Assembly: GCA_964352785.1 (NCBI GenBank)
Contig: CAYGTI010000018.1
Span: 1 to 64,000, forward strand
Origin: JACOMS01 sp964352785
Lineage (GTDB): Bacteria; Pseudomonadota; Alphaproteobacteria; Caulobacterales; Maricaulaceae
Direction of reading: 5' to 3'
Length of the DNA stretch: 64,000 nucleotides
Position 1 is the first letter of the stretch. Each line of letters opens with the position of its first letter. This document shows positions 43,300 to 52,695 of this stretch, in pieces. The notes under the pieces were generated by a model, which did no database searches, was not told where the DNA came from, and was given only the letters and a program-made list of their open reading frames with translations. Made by a program: the position numbers and the translations under genes.

Positions 43300-43818
43300 A
43301 TGAGTGACATGTCCTCATCAACCAAGACCTCCAAAGTCATAAACCCCGTTGCCATAATCATGGGCTCAACATCTGATTGGCCAACCATGCAGCACGCCGC
43401 TGATGTTTTAGATGAACTCGGCGTGTCTTATGATGCCTTGGTTATCTCTGCGCACCGCACACCTGACCGACTTTATGATTTCGCGACAAACGCCGCGTCA
43501 AACGGTTATCAAATTATCATTGCGGGCGCAGGCGGGGCGGCTCACCTCCCCGGTATGGCAGCAGCCATGACACGGCTACCTGTATTAGGCATTCCCGTAG
43601 AAAGCAAAGCTCTCTCGGGGATGGATAGCCTATTATCCATTGCGCAAATGCCCGGCGGCATTCCGGTCGGTACCCTCGCGATTGGTAAATCCGGCGCGAA
43701 AAATGCCGGGCTCATGGCCGCCGCGATTTTGGCGTTGGCGGACACAGGCATTGCCGCAAGACTTGAGGCGTGGCGGGCAGAGCAAACCGATGCTGTTGCC
43801 CTTACGCCGAAAGGCTAA
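43300..43818 (+). CDS. purE: 5-(carboxyamino)imidazole ribonucleotide mutase
   Basis: A 172-residue enzyme of purine synthesis. The class I motifs are visible: AIIMGSTSDWPTMQHAADVL, the conserved SAHRTPDRLYDFA, AGAGGAAHLPGMAAA and MPGGIPVGTLAIG. It acts with PurK, encoded 7 bp downstream. A 197-bp gap separates it from the divergent diguanylate cyclase. Confidence 0.96.
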   Translation: MSDMSSSTKTSKVINPVAIIMGSTSDWPTMQHAADVLDELGVSYDALVISAHRTPDRLYDFATNAASNGYQIIIAGAGGAAHLPGMAAAMTRLPVLGIPVESKALSGMDSLLSIAQMPGGIPVGTLAIGKSGAKNAGLMAAAILALADTGIAARLEAWRAEQTDAVALTPKG

Positions 43819-43825
43819 CCCGCAT

Positions 43826-44890
43826 ATGTCGTCCCCTCTCGCACCCGGCGCAATTATCGGCATTCTAGGCGGAGGTCAGCTCGGCCAAATGCTGGCGCTC
43901 GCGGCCTCTCGCCTCGGGTTTATGTGCCACGTTTACACGGACAGGCCCGGATCTCCGGCCTCGCACGTCGCCGCGCATGTTGAGGTCGGTGACTATGACG
44001 ATCAAGACAAGGTTAAAGCCTTTGCGCGCGGCGTAGATGTTTTGACCTATGAATTTGAAAATGTCCCAGCGCTTACTGCAAAATCAGCGGAAAATCTGAC
44101 GCGCTTACGGCCCGGGGCTTTTGCTCTGGATGTCGCGCAAGACAGACTAACAGAAAAAACATTTATATCCGAAACCGCCAAGGTACCTGTCACGCCGTTT
44201 CACCCTGTCGATACTTTGGGTGATTTACGCCAAGCCGCGGAAATAATGGGATTGCCGCTGGTCCTTAAAACCCGCCGTTTCGGGTATGACGGCAAAGGGC
44301 AAATTATCATCCGCTCCGAGGCCGAGTTTGGCGGGGGTTTGGATAAGCTGGGCGGATCATCCCTCATAGCAGAAGCCTTCATTGCGTTTCGCCGCGAAGT
44401 CTCAGTCATTGCAGCACGGGGTGCCAATAGACAGACCGCCGCTTACCCGTTGATTGAAAATGTCCACAAAAACCATATCCTGCACACGAGCACCGCCCCG
44501 GCCCCGAACGACACGGGAGAGGCACAAAAGCAGGCCATCAAAATTATGACCGCTCTGGACTATGTCGGGGTTATGGCGACGGAATTTTTTGAACGTGAAG
44601 ACGGCAGCCTCTTGGTCAACGAGATTGCGCCGCGCGTTCATAACTCAGGGCATTGGACGCAAAATGCAGGGTGCATCGACCAGTTTGAGCTTCATATACG
44701 CGCTATTGCCGGGTGGCCGCTTGGCGATACTACGCCCAAACACAGCGTTGAAATGCGTAATTTGATTGGAGACGAAATCAACGACTGGGAAATATGGGCC
44801 GCCCGTCCCTATACGCATTTACATTTATACGGAAAAAAAGAAGCGCGCCCGGGCCGTAAAATGGCGCACATTAATCGCATTATTGGCTAA
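43826..44890 (+). CDS. purK: N5-carboxyaminoimidazole ribonucleotide synthase
   Basis: A 354-residue ATP-grasp enzyme from ATG 43826; an earlier frame start lies within purE. It has IIGILGGGQLGQMLALAAS, TYEFENVPALTA, the ATP-grasp core PLVLKTRRFGYDGKGQ, and the late motif LLVNEIAPRVHNSGHWT with the conserved AxRxHNSGH residues. It converts AIR, ATP and bicarbonate to N5-CAIR. It follows purE in one operon. Confidence 0.95.
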   Translation: MSSPLAPGAIIGILGGGQLGQMLALAASRLGFMCHVYTDRPGSPASHVAAHVEVGDYDDQDKVKAFARGVDVLTYEFENVPALTAKSAENLTRLRPGAFALDVAQDRLTEKTFISETAKVPVTPFHPVDTLGDLRQAAEIMGLPLVLKTRRFGYDGKGQIIIRSEAEFGGGLDKLGGSSLIAEAFIAFRREVSVIAARGANRQTAAYPLIENVHKNHILHTSTAPAPNDTGEAQKQAIKIMTALDYVGVMATEFFEREDGSLLVNEIAPRVHNSGHWTQNAGCIDQFELHIRAIAGWPLGDTTPKHSVEMRNLIGDEINDWEIWAARPYTHLHLYGKKEARPGRKMAHINRIIG

Positions 44891-45014
44891 TAAGGCAGAT
44901 AAAGTTCGCAAAATACGCGAGTTCCGGCCTCTTAAAACACCCAATGACAGTGGCAGGCTTGCTCAAGGCCATGAATTCGCGCTAATTTGCAGCAGATATT
45001 AGGTACCCTTGTTT

Positions 45015-45695
45015 ATGGGCATGTTTTTAAAAACGGTTTTTGCAGGACTCGTGGCCGCCGTTGTTGCGGGCGGGGTTGTTTACTTTGCCGTACCGGCGCA
45101 GCAAGCCCGTGGTCACATTTCGCTGCAGGAAACAGCGGGCGCAAACATGCCCCAAGATGGCAACATCATTGACCGGGCTATTAAACCTATCAATGATTTT
45201 GTTAAATCCCGCAGCGCTAAAAGCAGCTCAACAACGCCCTCCCCGCGCTCTGTTGTGCAACCCGGTACCGAGGGTATCAAATATTTCCGCCTTGAAAACG
45301 GAGAGTTTACCGAAGTTGAAGCGCTCCCGCGTTCCGTTGGCATGGTTGACCAAGTCAACCCAGATGCCAGTCTCAAAATTTTGGCTGTCATGGAACAGGC
45401 CGAGCGCATCACGCAGCCAGATATGCGCGACCGGGCCTATTTGGATGTTGTCGATTACGCCGTCGAGGCCGGATTACACACACCCGCAAAGGCCGCCATG
45501 GAAATGATCGCCCAAGCCGAGCTTCGCGACACAGCCCGCAGCCGCATGGCAACGCGGCTTGCAGAGGCGGGCGACTCAGACGCAGCCTTTAAGCTGATTG
45601 ATGAAGTTGAAGTGGATGAACTGCGTGATATTTTACGCTTGCAGGTCATAGAGGCTTTAATAAGGCCCGAGCCGCCCGTTAATTCTGGCAGATAA
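45015..45695 (+). CDS. Membrane-anchored or exported protein, unknown, helical repeats
   Basis: A 226-residue protein from ATG 45015, with a TTG two codons earlier as the alternative. It has one N-terminal helix or signal (TVFAGLVAAVVAGGVVYFAV), a Ser/Pro-rich spacer (RSAKSSSTTPSPRS) and a C-terminal array of about 25-residue helix pairs (RDRAYLDVVDYAVEAGLHTP, AAMEMIAQAELRDTARSRMA, RLAEAGDSDAAFKLIDEVEV) resembling short solenoid repeats. No enzyme motif is seen. It is 71 bp upstream of lpd on the same strand. Confidence 0.55.
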   Translation: MGMFLKTVFAGLVAAVVAGGVVYFAVPAQQARGHISLQETAGANMPQDGNIIDRAIKPINDFVKSRSAKSSSTTPSPRSVVQPGTEGIKYFRLENGEFTEVEALPRSVGMVDQVNPDASLKILAVMEQAERITQPDMRDRAYLDVVDYAVEAGLHTPAKAAMEMIAQAELRDTARSRMATRLAEAGDSDAAFKLIDEVEVDELRDILRLQVIEALIRPEPPVNSGR

Positions 45696-45765
45696 GCCGA
45701 TTTACCATTCATATTTTTGCTATTTGCGCTATACATCTTCCTCTTCGTTTTGAAAAGGATCCGTT

Positions 45766-47160
45766 ATGGCTGACACCGCGTTTGATGTTATTGTTGTTGG
45801 TTCTGGACCCGGAGGGTATGTGACGGCCATTCGCGCCTCGCAGCTCGGCTTTAAAACTGCCATTGTCGAAAAAGACGCTCTTGGCGGCGTGTGTCTAAAC
45901 TGGGGCTGTATCCCGACGAAAGCTCTGCTGCGCTCTGCCGAAGTTTACCACCAAATGCAACACGCATCTGATTACGGACTGTCGGCGACGGCGGACTTTG
46001 ACCTTGGCGCAATCGTTAAACGCTCACGCAAAATCGCGGGGCAGCTTTCTGGCGGCATTAAACACTTGATGAAGAAACATAAAATCACGGTGATCACCGG
46101 GTTTGCCACGCTCAAGGCTGGAAAACCCGCGCCCATCGTCACCGTCGATAAACAGGATTACACAGCCAAGCACGTCATTCTTGGCACGGGCGCGCGGGCG
46201 CGCACGATCCCGCCCGCAGGTTTGGAGCCGGACGGAAAGTTTATCTGGACAGCCAAGGAAGCCATGGTGCCGGACGCTATGCCCGGAAAACTTCTGGTGA
46301 TTGGTTCCGGCGCGATTGGTATGGAATTTGCCAGCTTTTACGATGCCTTCGGAGCAGACGTGACCGTGGTTGAGATGGTAGACCGTATTCTGCCCGCTGA
46401 AGACGCAGAGATTTCAGCCATGGCCCGTAAGAGTTTTGAAAAGCGCGGCTTGACTATCAAAACCGAGACACAAGTGAAATCTGTGACAAAAAATTCTTCC
46501 AACGTCACGGCGATACTCTCAAGCGGCGGCAAGGACGAAACTCTAACCTTTGACCGCGTGATCTTGGCCATCGGTATTGTCGGCAACGTTGAAGATATGG
46601 GGCTTGAGGCGCTCGGGGTCAAAGTTGACCGGACACACATTGTTGTGGACGAGTTTTCCCGCACAGGTATCCCCGGTCTTTACGCGATTGGCGATGTTAC
46701 GACGCCCCCGTGGCTCGCGCATAAAGCCTCGCATGAAGGCATCATCTGTATTGAAAAAATTGCAGGTGAAAACCCTCATCCACTGGATGCGAACTCCATC
46801 CCGGGCTGTACTTATTGCCACCCACAGGTGGCAAGCGTCGGGATGACCGAAGCACAAGCGCTTGATGCCGGACACAAGATCAAAGTCGGGCGGTTTCCCT
46901 TTATTGGCAACGGTAAAGCGATTGCGCTGGGCGAGCCTGAAGGTCTGATCAAGACGATATTTGATGAGGCCACGGGCGAGCTTTTGGGCGCGCACATGAT
47001 CGGAGCCGAAGTCACAGAACTGATCCAAGGTTATACGGTTGCGCGGAAACTCGAGACCACAGAAGCTGAACTGATGGAAACTGTATTCCCGCACCCTACG
47101 CTCTCAGAAATGATGCATGAAAGCGTTTTAGAAGCCTATGGCCGCGCAGTGCATATATAA
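45766..47160 (+). CDS. lpd: Dihydrolipoyl dehydrogenase (E3)
   Basis: A 464-residue flavoenzyme of the 2-oxoacid dehydrogenase complexes. FAD-binding VIVVGSGPGGYVTAIRAS, redox-active C43/C48 (GGVCLNWGCIPTKALL), NAD-binding LLVIGSGAIGMEFASF and the C-terminal dimer motif FPHPTLSEMMHE are all present. It is not next to the pdhABC genes (10 kb away), which is common, so it may also serve other lipoyl enzymes. lipA lies about 1.3 kb downstream, giving a lipoate-related neighbourhood. Confidence 0.95.
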   Translation: MADTAFDVIVVGSGPGGYVTAIRASQLGFKTAIVEKDALGGVCLNWGCIPTKALLRSAEVYHQMQHASDYGLSATADFDLGAIVKRSRKIAGQLSGGIKHLMKKHKITVITGFATLKAGKPAPIVTVDKQDYTAKHVILGTGARARTIPPAGLEPDGKFIWTAKEAMVPDAMPGKLLVIGSGAIGMEFASFYDAFGADVTVVEMVDRILPAEDAEISAMARKSFEKRGLTIKTETQVKSVTKNSSNVTAILSSGGKDETLTFDRVILAIGIVGNVEDMGLEALGVKVDRTHIVVDEFSRTGIPGLYAIGDVTTPPWLAHKASHEGIICIEKIAGENPHPLDANSIPGCTYCHPQVASVGMTEAQALDAGHKIKVGRFPFIGNGKAIALGEPEGLIKTIFDEATGELLGAHMIGAEVTELIQGYTVARKLETTEAELMETVFPHPTLSEMMHESVLEAYGRAVHI

Positions 47161-47180
47161 GCACGCCATAGCCTCGGCTT

Positions 47181-48278
47181 TTATTTAGCAGGAATTTTTT
47201 GCCCTCTTCGGCCCAAACCGCCGAAAAGACTTTTTAGGAGTTTCGTGAAACCGGCTTTGCGCCTTAGCATCGGTTTTTCTATGCAATGCCAGGATATCAG
47301 CGAGACGGCAATCGTCGCTACTAATGTCAAGCTCAGAAGCCCCGAAAGGCTCAGCTCCGGCATGGCATAGAATATCCACTGCAAAAGACACCAATGATAA
47401 ATGTAGATGCCGTATGAAATATCGCTTAGTTTCTTGAGGGGATTTAGTACTGGGATTTGCACATAGGCGGCCCAAAAAACAATATAGGCCAGCCATAGAT
47501 CAACGAGAATTTCGAAAACCGCCGTTCCGTGAAACAAGGCAGCGACTAACCCCAGCACTGGAATGCCGATAATATTAAACGACAGCTTATCGCTATAAGC
47601 ATAAATCGCCGCGCCGAGACCGTAACAAATCCCAAAACGCAAAATAGATTGAACCGTAGCAGGCACATGCTCGAACAGGCCGGTTGTTTGAAAGACAACC
47701 CACAGCAAGGCAAAGCCAAAGAACTGCGCGGCAATCATCCATTTATGTTTTAGCAGTCCCAGCGAAAACGCTGCCACAGTCCCTATATACGCTAAAACCT
47801 CATAGCGGAGCGTCCACAGCGCACCGGACGCAATTTGCTCGTCATTAGTGCTGAGTGCACCCGGCATTACCATATTTGTCTGGTAAAATGAGAGAACTTG
47901 CAAAGGCTGCGTTAAAAACTGTGGATCCGTGAAGAAGGCAAAGAGCGGTATATCCGTCACAAATGGCCCCATGATGAACATCACAAATAGAACATGCGCA
48001 ATTAAGGCCGGATAAATTCGAAGGGAGCGTGCCGACGTGTAATCAGCCACATCTTTGCGGTAGAGCATGCTTTTGGTGACGAGAAAGCCAGACGCCACGA
48101 AAAACAGATTCACCGCGAGATAGCTAGGCTTGTAATGAAAAAACAGAAACGGTTCTGCACTCGGGTCGCGCAAGGCTACAATATAGCTGTGACCCACCAC
48201 AACCATGAGCGCAAAGAAGAGTCTGAGCGGTGTGAAAAAATTATCATGACCGCCGCGAATTTTGACATTATTTAGCAT
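47181..48278 (-). CDS. Acyltransferase-3 family membrane protein
   Basis: A 365-residue membrane protein from ATG 48278 (MLNNVKIRGGHDNFFTPLRL); the frame opens at 48353, but the added residues are not family-like. About ten helices are present. Family hallmarks are FFALMVVVGHSYIVAL, with the conserved His, AVNLFFVASGFLVTKSML, SARSLRIYPALIAHVLFVM and ISYGIYIYHWCLLQWIFYA. It probably O-acylates a surface polysaccharide. It has no SGNH domain and no glycan genes beside it. It converges on lpd with a 20-bp gap. Confidence 0.87.
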   Translation of the reverse strand: MLNNVKIRGGHDNFFTPLRLFFALMVVVGHSYIVALRDPSAEPFLFFHYKPSYLAVNLFFVASGFLVTKSMLYRKDVADYTSARSLRIYPALIAHVLFVMFIMGPFVTDIPLFAFFTDPQFLTQPLQVLSFYQTNMVMPGALSTNDEQIASGALWTLRYEVLAYIGTVAAFSLGLLKHKWMIAAQFFGFALLWVVFQTTGLFEHVPATVQSILRFGICYGLGAAIYAYSDKLSFNIIGIPVLGLVAALFHGTAVFEILVDLWLAYIVFWAAYVQIPVLNPLKKLSDISYGIYIYHWCLLQWIFYAMPELSLSGLLSLTLVATIAVSLISWHCIEKPMLRRKAGFTKLLKSLFGGLGRRGQKIPAK

Positions 48279-48498
48279 TGAGCTAACCCACCGTTTTCGC
48301 ACACCTATCATTTGAAGGTTAAACAAAGCAAAAAATGCGCCAAATAGTGCCATTCACTTTAACATTGAATCGAAAATTGAGCTTTTTTACCCATTTTCCG
48401 ATTGCCTTGTGGGTAAGACTAAACGTGAAATGTGTTAAGTTGTCTGGTTATGCATAAAACCTATTGTATTTTCAGGCCTTAACGACCATTTTGCCGCC

Positions 48499-49443
48499 AT
48501 GGCAATACTCATAGACAAATCGACGCCGCGCGTTCGCCACCCTGAAAAAGCAAGCCGTCCAGACACAACTGTAATGCGCAAACCAAGCTGGATACGGGTC
48601 AAAGCGCCAACCTCAAAAGGTTATGCCGAGACGCGTAAAATCGTGAAAGATAAAGGCCTCGTGACCGTCTGCGAAGAAGCCGCTTGCCCAAATATTGGTG
48701 AGTGCTGGGAAAAATCCCACGCCACATTTATGATTTTGGGTGAAATCTGCACACGTGCCTGTGCGTTTTGCAATGTCAGCACGGGTTTGCCACAAGATGT
48801 CGATGCTCATGAGCCGCGAAAAATCGCCGAGGCCGTGCGCGAAATGAATCTGATGCATGTGGTGATCACCTCGGTAGACAGAGATGATTTGCCCGACGGC
48901 GGTGCGCAGCATTTTGTTGATGTCATCCACGCCATTAGAGAGCACTCTCCCAAAACAACCATTGAAATTCTAACGCCAGACTTTTTACGCAAAGACGGGG
49001 CCATTGAAACGGTGATAGATGCGCGGCCTGATGTGTTTAACCACAACCTTGAGACGGTTCCACGTCTTTACCTGAAAATCCGGCCCGGCGCGCGTTACTA
49101 TCATTCGCTAAGGCTCTTGGAACGCGTCAAAGAACGTGATCCGTCGCAATTTACAAAATCTGGCCTGATGGTGGGCCTGGGCGAGACCAAAGAAGAAATC
49201 ATGCAAGTTATGGACGATATGCGCTCTGCGGGTATCGATTTTCTAACCATTGGGCAATATTTACAGCCGACCCGTAAACATGCCGCCGTCGACCGCTTTG
49301 TCACCCCGGATGAATTCAAAGGCTATGAGACGATTGCCAAGGCCAAGGGCTTTCTTGTTGTCTCCGCAAGCCCTCTCACGCGGTCGAGCTATCACGCCGA
49401 TGCCGATTTTGCGCGTCTCCAAGCCGCCCGTAAAAACAACTAG
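48499..49443 (+). CDS. lipA: Lipoyl synthase, radical SAM
   Basis: A 314-residue enzyme that inserts two sulfurs into protein-bound octanoyl groups. Both iron-sulfur sites are visible: the LipA-specific C58, C63 and C69 (CEEAACPNIGEC) and the radical SAM C84, C88 and C91 (CTRACAFC). LMVGLGETKEEI and GQYLQPTRKH are also diagnostic. It serves pdhB/pdhC (two lipoyl domains) in this window. ratA follows after 15 bp. Confidence 0.96.
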   Translation: MAILIDKSTPRVRHPEKASRPDTTVMRKPSWIRVKAPTSKGYAETRKIVKDKGLVTVCEEAACPNIGECWEKSHATFMILGEICTRACAFCNVSTGLPQDVDAHEPRKIAEAVREMNLMHVVITSVDRDDLPDGGAQHFVDVIHAIREHSPKTTIEILTPDFLRKDGAIETVIDARPDVFNHNLETVPRLYLKIRPGARYYHSLRLLERVKERDPSQFTKSGLMVGLGETKEEIMQVMDDMRSAGIDFLTIGQYLQPTRKHAAVDRFVTPDEFKGYETIAKAKGFLVVSASPLTRSSYHADADFARLQAARKNN

Positions 49444-49458
49444 TTTAGGACTTTCCTT

Positions 49459-49983
49459 ATGGCCAATACCCGTCTCACTCGGCGCATTATGAACAGTCCG
49501 AAAGATCTCATCGCACTTGTCTCGAATGTTGAAGCCTACCCGGAATTCATCAATTTGATTTCGGCGTTACGCGTATCCAACCGCACTAACATCACTGAGA
49601 ACCATGAGCGATTTGAAGCCGAGGCCACCGTGGCTTATAAATTCATCCGGGAAAGCTTTCGCTCTGTTATTGATGTCTACCACAATGAAAACAGAATTGT
49701 CGTCTCAAAGGCTGACAAATCAGGCGCCGTGAAAGCTCTCCAAAATGATTGGCATTTTCATGAACTCTCAGACGGCTCAACACTTGTCGATTTTATGATT
49801 GATGTAAAACTCAAAGCGTTTCCGCTTGAACTACTGCTCCGTGACAAATTTGATAGAGCCGGAGAGCATCTGATGACTCTTTTCGAGACCAAAGCCTCTC
49901 AGGTCTGTCCGGCCGTAGGGGATCAGACCCTAGCCGTTGCAGCGGAATGCAAACGCCTAGGCTTGGAGTATCCGGGCACGTAA
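49459..49983 (+). CDS. RatA/COQ10-type START domain protein
   Basis: A 174-residue lipid-binding-fold protein. The COQ10/RatA pattern is MANTRLTRRIMNSPKDLIAL, VEAYPEFINLISALRV, EATVAYKFIRESFRSVIDVY and TLVDFMIDVKLKAFPLELL. In bacteria, members are named RatA (ribosome association) or ubiquinone-binding; linkage to lipA is widespread in alphaproteobacteria and favours a respiratory or housekeeping role. The 3' end overlaps convergent cinA by 27 bp. Confidence 0.82.
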   Translation: MANTRLTRRIMNSPKDLIALVSNVEAYPEFINLISALRVSNRTNITENHERFEAEATVAYKFIRESFRSVIDVYHNENRIVVSKADKSGAVKALQNDWHFHELSDGSTLVDFMIDVKLKAFPLELLLRDKFDRAGEHLMTLFETKASQVCPAVGDQTLAVAAECKRLGLEYPGT

Positions 49984-50460
49984 CATTTCAAGCGCCGTAT
50001 GGATTGTTTCAGTTCGGATAGCCTCACGCCCTATATCGCCGTAGCGAATTTCTTGAACCTCGGTGGGTCTATCTTTTTCGGAAAGCCCCAAATAAACCAG
50101 CCCTACGGGTTTTTCAGATGTGCCCCCGCCCGGGCCCGCTATGCCTGTGGCTGATATCGCCAAATCCGCATCCAAAAGACTCCTTACATTTTCTGCCATA
50201 AGGCGCGCCGTAAGTTCACTTACTGCGCCGTGCGTGATCAACACCTGTTGAGGGACATTCAATTGATGTTCTTTCACACTGTTCGCATAAGAGATAATGC
50301 CGCCTAAAAACACGCCGGACGCCCCCGGCGCGGATGTTAAGCTTTGCCCGATACCGCCGCCCGTACAGCTCTCGGCTGTCACGATTGTCAATTTTCGCTC
50401 AACCGCCAATTTAATAACAGCGGCCGACAAACCAGACAGATCAAGCGCGGAGTTAGACAT
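49957..50460 (-). CDS. CinA C-terminal-type nicotinamide-nucleotide amidohydrolase (PncC)
   Basis: A 167-residue stand-alone CinA C-domain, without the molybdopterin-binding-like N-domain. The start ATG 50460 (MSNSALDLSGLSAAVIK) overlaps the ispDF stop by 8 bp. Family text: TIVTAESCTGGGIGQSLTSA, GVFLGGIISYANSVKEHQLN, LAISATGIAGPGGGTSEKPV and GLVYLGL. It probably deamidates nicotinamide mononucleotide. It is cotranscribed with ispDF. Confidence 0.9.
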   Translation of the reverse strand: MSNSALDLSGLSAAVIKLAVERKLTIVTAESCTGGGIGQSLTSAPGASGVFLGGIISYANSVKEHQLNVPQQVLITHGAVSELTARLMAENVRSLLDADLAISATGIAGPGGGTSEKPVGLVYLGLSEKDRPTEVQEIRYGDIGREAIRTETIHTALEMLRARILQA

Positions 50461-51625
50461 GAGGTAGGGCTGCAGTGGCCGCAGCCTGCGCTGCAATCCC
50501 CTCGCCCCGTCCTGTAAAGCCGAGCTTTTCCGTTGTTGTCGCTTTTACGCTGACGCGAGAGATCGGCATATCAAGTATCTGGGCTATGCGGGCCCGCATG
50601 GCTTCTCTATGTGGTTTCACTTTGGGTTTTTCGCATATCAGCGTCACATCAACATGAGACAAATGTCCGCCGCGGGCTATGACTTTGTCGGCAGCAAATT
50701 TTAAGAATTGATCCGACGAGGCCCCCGCCCATTGCGGATCGCTTGGCGGAAAATGATCACCAATATCGCCGTCCGCGAGCGCGCCTAATATGGCATCTGT
50801 GAGCGCATGCAGACCGACATCAGCGTCGCTGTGACCCTTCAGAGATATCCCAGCCGGGATTTCGACGCCGCAAAGCCACATGGTTTCGCCGGGGCCAAAC
50901 CTGTGAACATCAAAACCGCTACCGGTCGCGATATAATAATCTTGGCTGTTTTGATCTTTCAAAATTTGCTCCGCTTTCTGAAGGTCATTCGGATATGTGA
51001 CTTTAAAATTTTTCTCGTCCCCCTCCACCGTTTGGATCGAAAACCCGGCTTTGTGAGCCACGGCTATGTCGTCTGAATATCCGGCCTTGTCATCAACGCC
51101 CTGATAGACAGACCAAATATCCTTAAACCGAAACCCTTGGGGCGTTTGTACCCGGCGTATGGTCCGGCGATCAACATCAACGTTGAGGCCTTTTTCATCA
51201 ATACGTTTTATCGCGTCAACAACAGGTAACACGGGTACAGCCGCTTGCGACCGCTCAAGTGCCTCTACGACGGCTTTGATGATCGCCCCTGAGACGAATG
51301 GACGGGCCGCATCATGTACCAAAACGATATCCGGAGGATCGCTCGCCAGCGCCGCAAGCCCGTTCTTGACCGATTGTGTCCGGCTCGCACCGCCTGCCAC
51401 AATCATTGGGACAGGTATTATGTTTTTTACCGCCTGATCAATAAATTCATCTCTAGGAGCCACAACAATCACGCTTTGCACAACATCGATGCCCGACTCA
51501 GCAAACGCCCTTAAGGTGTGCCGGATCAAAGGTTCACCGGCGAGCGATTGATATTGCTTGGGAATATCGCCCCCTAAACGTGCACCCTTGCCCGCAGCGA
51601 CTAATATTTGTGCAATTCTGGTCAA
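50453..51625 (-). CDS. ispDF: Bifunctional IspD/IspF, MEP pathway
   Basis: A 390-residue fusion. Residues 1-about 225 are IspD (AQILVAAGKGARLGGDIPKQ, VLVHDAARPFVSGAIIKAVV), which makes CDP-methylerythritol. Residues about 232-390 are IspF (YIATGSGFDVHRFGPGETMW, SLKGHSDADVGLHALTDAIL, GDHFPPSDPQWAGASS, VDVTLICEKPKVKPH), which makes the cyclodiphosphate. This fusion is standard for alphaproteobacteria. The start seems to be TTG 51625, since no ATG or GTG is suitably placed. The gene is divergent from dusB and upstream of cinA. Confidence 0.93.
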   Translation of the reverse strand: MTRIAQILVAAGKGARLGGDIPKQYQSLAGEPLIRHTLRAFAESGIDVVQSVIVVAPRDEFIDQAVKNIIPVPMIVAGGASRTQSVKNGLAALASDPPDIVLVHDAARPFVSGAIIKAVVEALERSQAAVPVLPVVDAIKRIDEKGLNVDVDRRTIRRVQTPQGFRFKDIWSVYQGVDDKAGYSDDIAVAHKAGFSIQTVEGDEKNFKVTYPNDLQKAEQILKDQNSQDYYIATGSGFDVHRFGPGETMWLCGVEIPAGISLKGHSDADVGLHALTDAILGALADGDIGDHFPPSDPQWAGASSDQFLKFAADKVIARGGHLSHVDVTLICEKPKVKPHREAMRARIAQILDMPISRVSVKATTTEKLGFTGRGEGIAAQAAATAALPHV

Positions 51626-51687
51626 AAGCGTGGCCTGTTGTACGATGAATTATTGTGCAAATAGAAATTTCATTCTACCAGCCCATA

Positions 51688-52695
51688 ATGAACCCTGATC
51701 TGTACATCGGCAAGCATAGATTGTGCTCACGCGTTTTAGCCGCGCCGATGTCAGGCGTGACCGATTTACCGTTTCGCCGCGTCTTACAACGCTTCGGCCC
51801 TGGTCTTGTGGTCTCCGAAATGGTCGCAAGCGAGACGCTCCTAAAAGGTGATCCCGCAACAACGGCGCGCGCGGCCGGCGGCGGCGACATTGACCCCTTG
51901 GTTATACAGCTTGTCGGACGTGAACCCGATTGGATGTATGAAGGCGCGAGGCGCGCCCAGCTCGCGGGCGCGCACATAATCGATATCAATATGGGCTGCC
52001 CGTCCCGCAAAGTTACCACCGGACTATCAGGCTCCGCGCTCATGCGCGATCTTGATCATGCTATGCGTATCATCGATGCAACGCTGGAAGGCTGCACCGT
52101 TCCCGTGACCCTTAAAATGCGGTTGGGCTGGGATGATGATCTGCTGAACGCGCCAGAGCTGGCGCAACGCGCAGAGGCTGCCGGCATTCAAATGTTAGTT
52201 GTCCACGGGCGGACACGCTGCCAGTTTTACAAAGGAAGCGCAGATTGGGCCGCCGTTAAAGCCACCAAAGAGGCGGTCAGCATTCCCGTATTCGTTAATG
52301 GCGACATCGAAACGCCTGCGCAAGCTCTGGAAGCCATGAAGCTATCCGGATGCGACGGCGTGATGGTTGGGCGCGGATTAGTCGGCGCGCCGTGGAAACT
52401 ATACGATATTCGGCACGCGGTAGACGGCGTTACATCGGAGGCTCTAACACCCGGACAAAAACTCAGCGTCGCGCTTGAACATTACAGAGATATATTGGAT
52501 TTTTATCCCCCGCAAAAAGGTGTGAGGGTCGCGCGTAAACATTTGGCCGGATATGTAGATCATGCACCAGTCGCATATGGCGGTGAAGACCGAACTGCTC
52601 TCAAATCATCGATTTGCCGGTCAGCAGACCCGGCCCACGTCGAAGCTCTTTTGACACGCGTTTATGGCGCGCAACCTGAAAAGCTCGCCGCATGA
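51688..52695 (+). CDS. dusB: tRNA-dihydrouridine synthase (DusB/NifR3)
   Basis: A 335-residue FMN enzyme that reduces uridines in the tRNA D-loop. It has LAAPMSGVTDLPFRRVLQRF, MVASETLLKGD, INMGCPSRKVTTGLSGSALM (catalytic Cys), VTLKMRLGWDDDLLNAPELA, VHGRTRCQFYKGSADW and DGVMVGRGLVGAPW. I prefer ATG 51688 to GTG 51655. It overlaps ntrB by ATGA. The dusB-ntrB-ntrC order is the classical nifR3-ntrBC operon of alphaproteobacteria. Confidence 0.93.
   Translation: MNPDLYIGKHRLCSRVLAAPMSGVTDLPFRRVLQRFGPGLVVSEMVASETLLKGDPATTARAAGGGDIDPLVIQLVGREPDWMYEGARRAQLAGAHIIDINMGCPSRKVTTGLSGSALMRDLDHAMRIIDATLEGCTVPVTLKMRLGWDDDLLNAPELAQRAEAAGIQMLVVHGRTRCQFYKGSADWAAVKATKEAVSIPVFVNGDIETPAQALEAMKLSGCDGVMVGRGLVGAPWKLYDIRHAVDGVTSEALTPGQKLSVALEHYRDILDFYPPQKGVRVARKHLAGYVDHAPVAYGGEDRTALKSSICRSADPAHVEALLTRVYGAQPEKLAA

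Noticed and set aside
47161..47180. Terminator between lpd and the convergent acyltransferase
   Set aside because: AGCC-TC-GGCT with TTTTA after it is only a 4-bp stem; too weak to call.
49459..49983. RatA as a toxin of a toxin-antitoxin pair
   Set aside because: There is no RatB-like partner next to it, and in alphaproteobacteria this lipA-linked START protein is a housekeeping gene.
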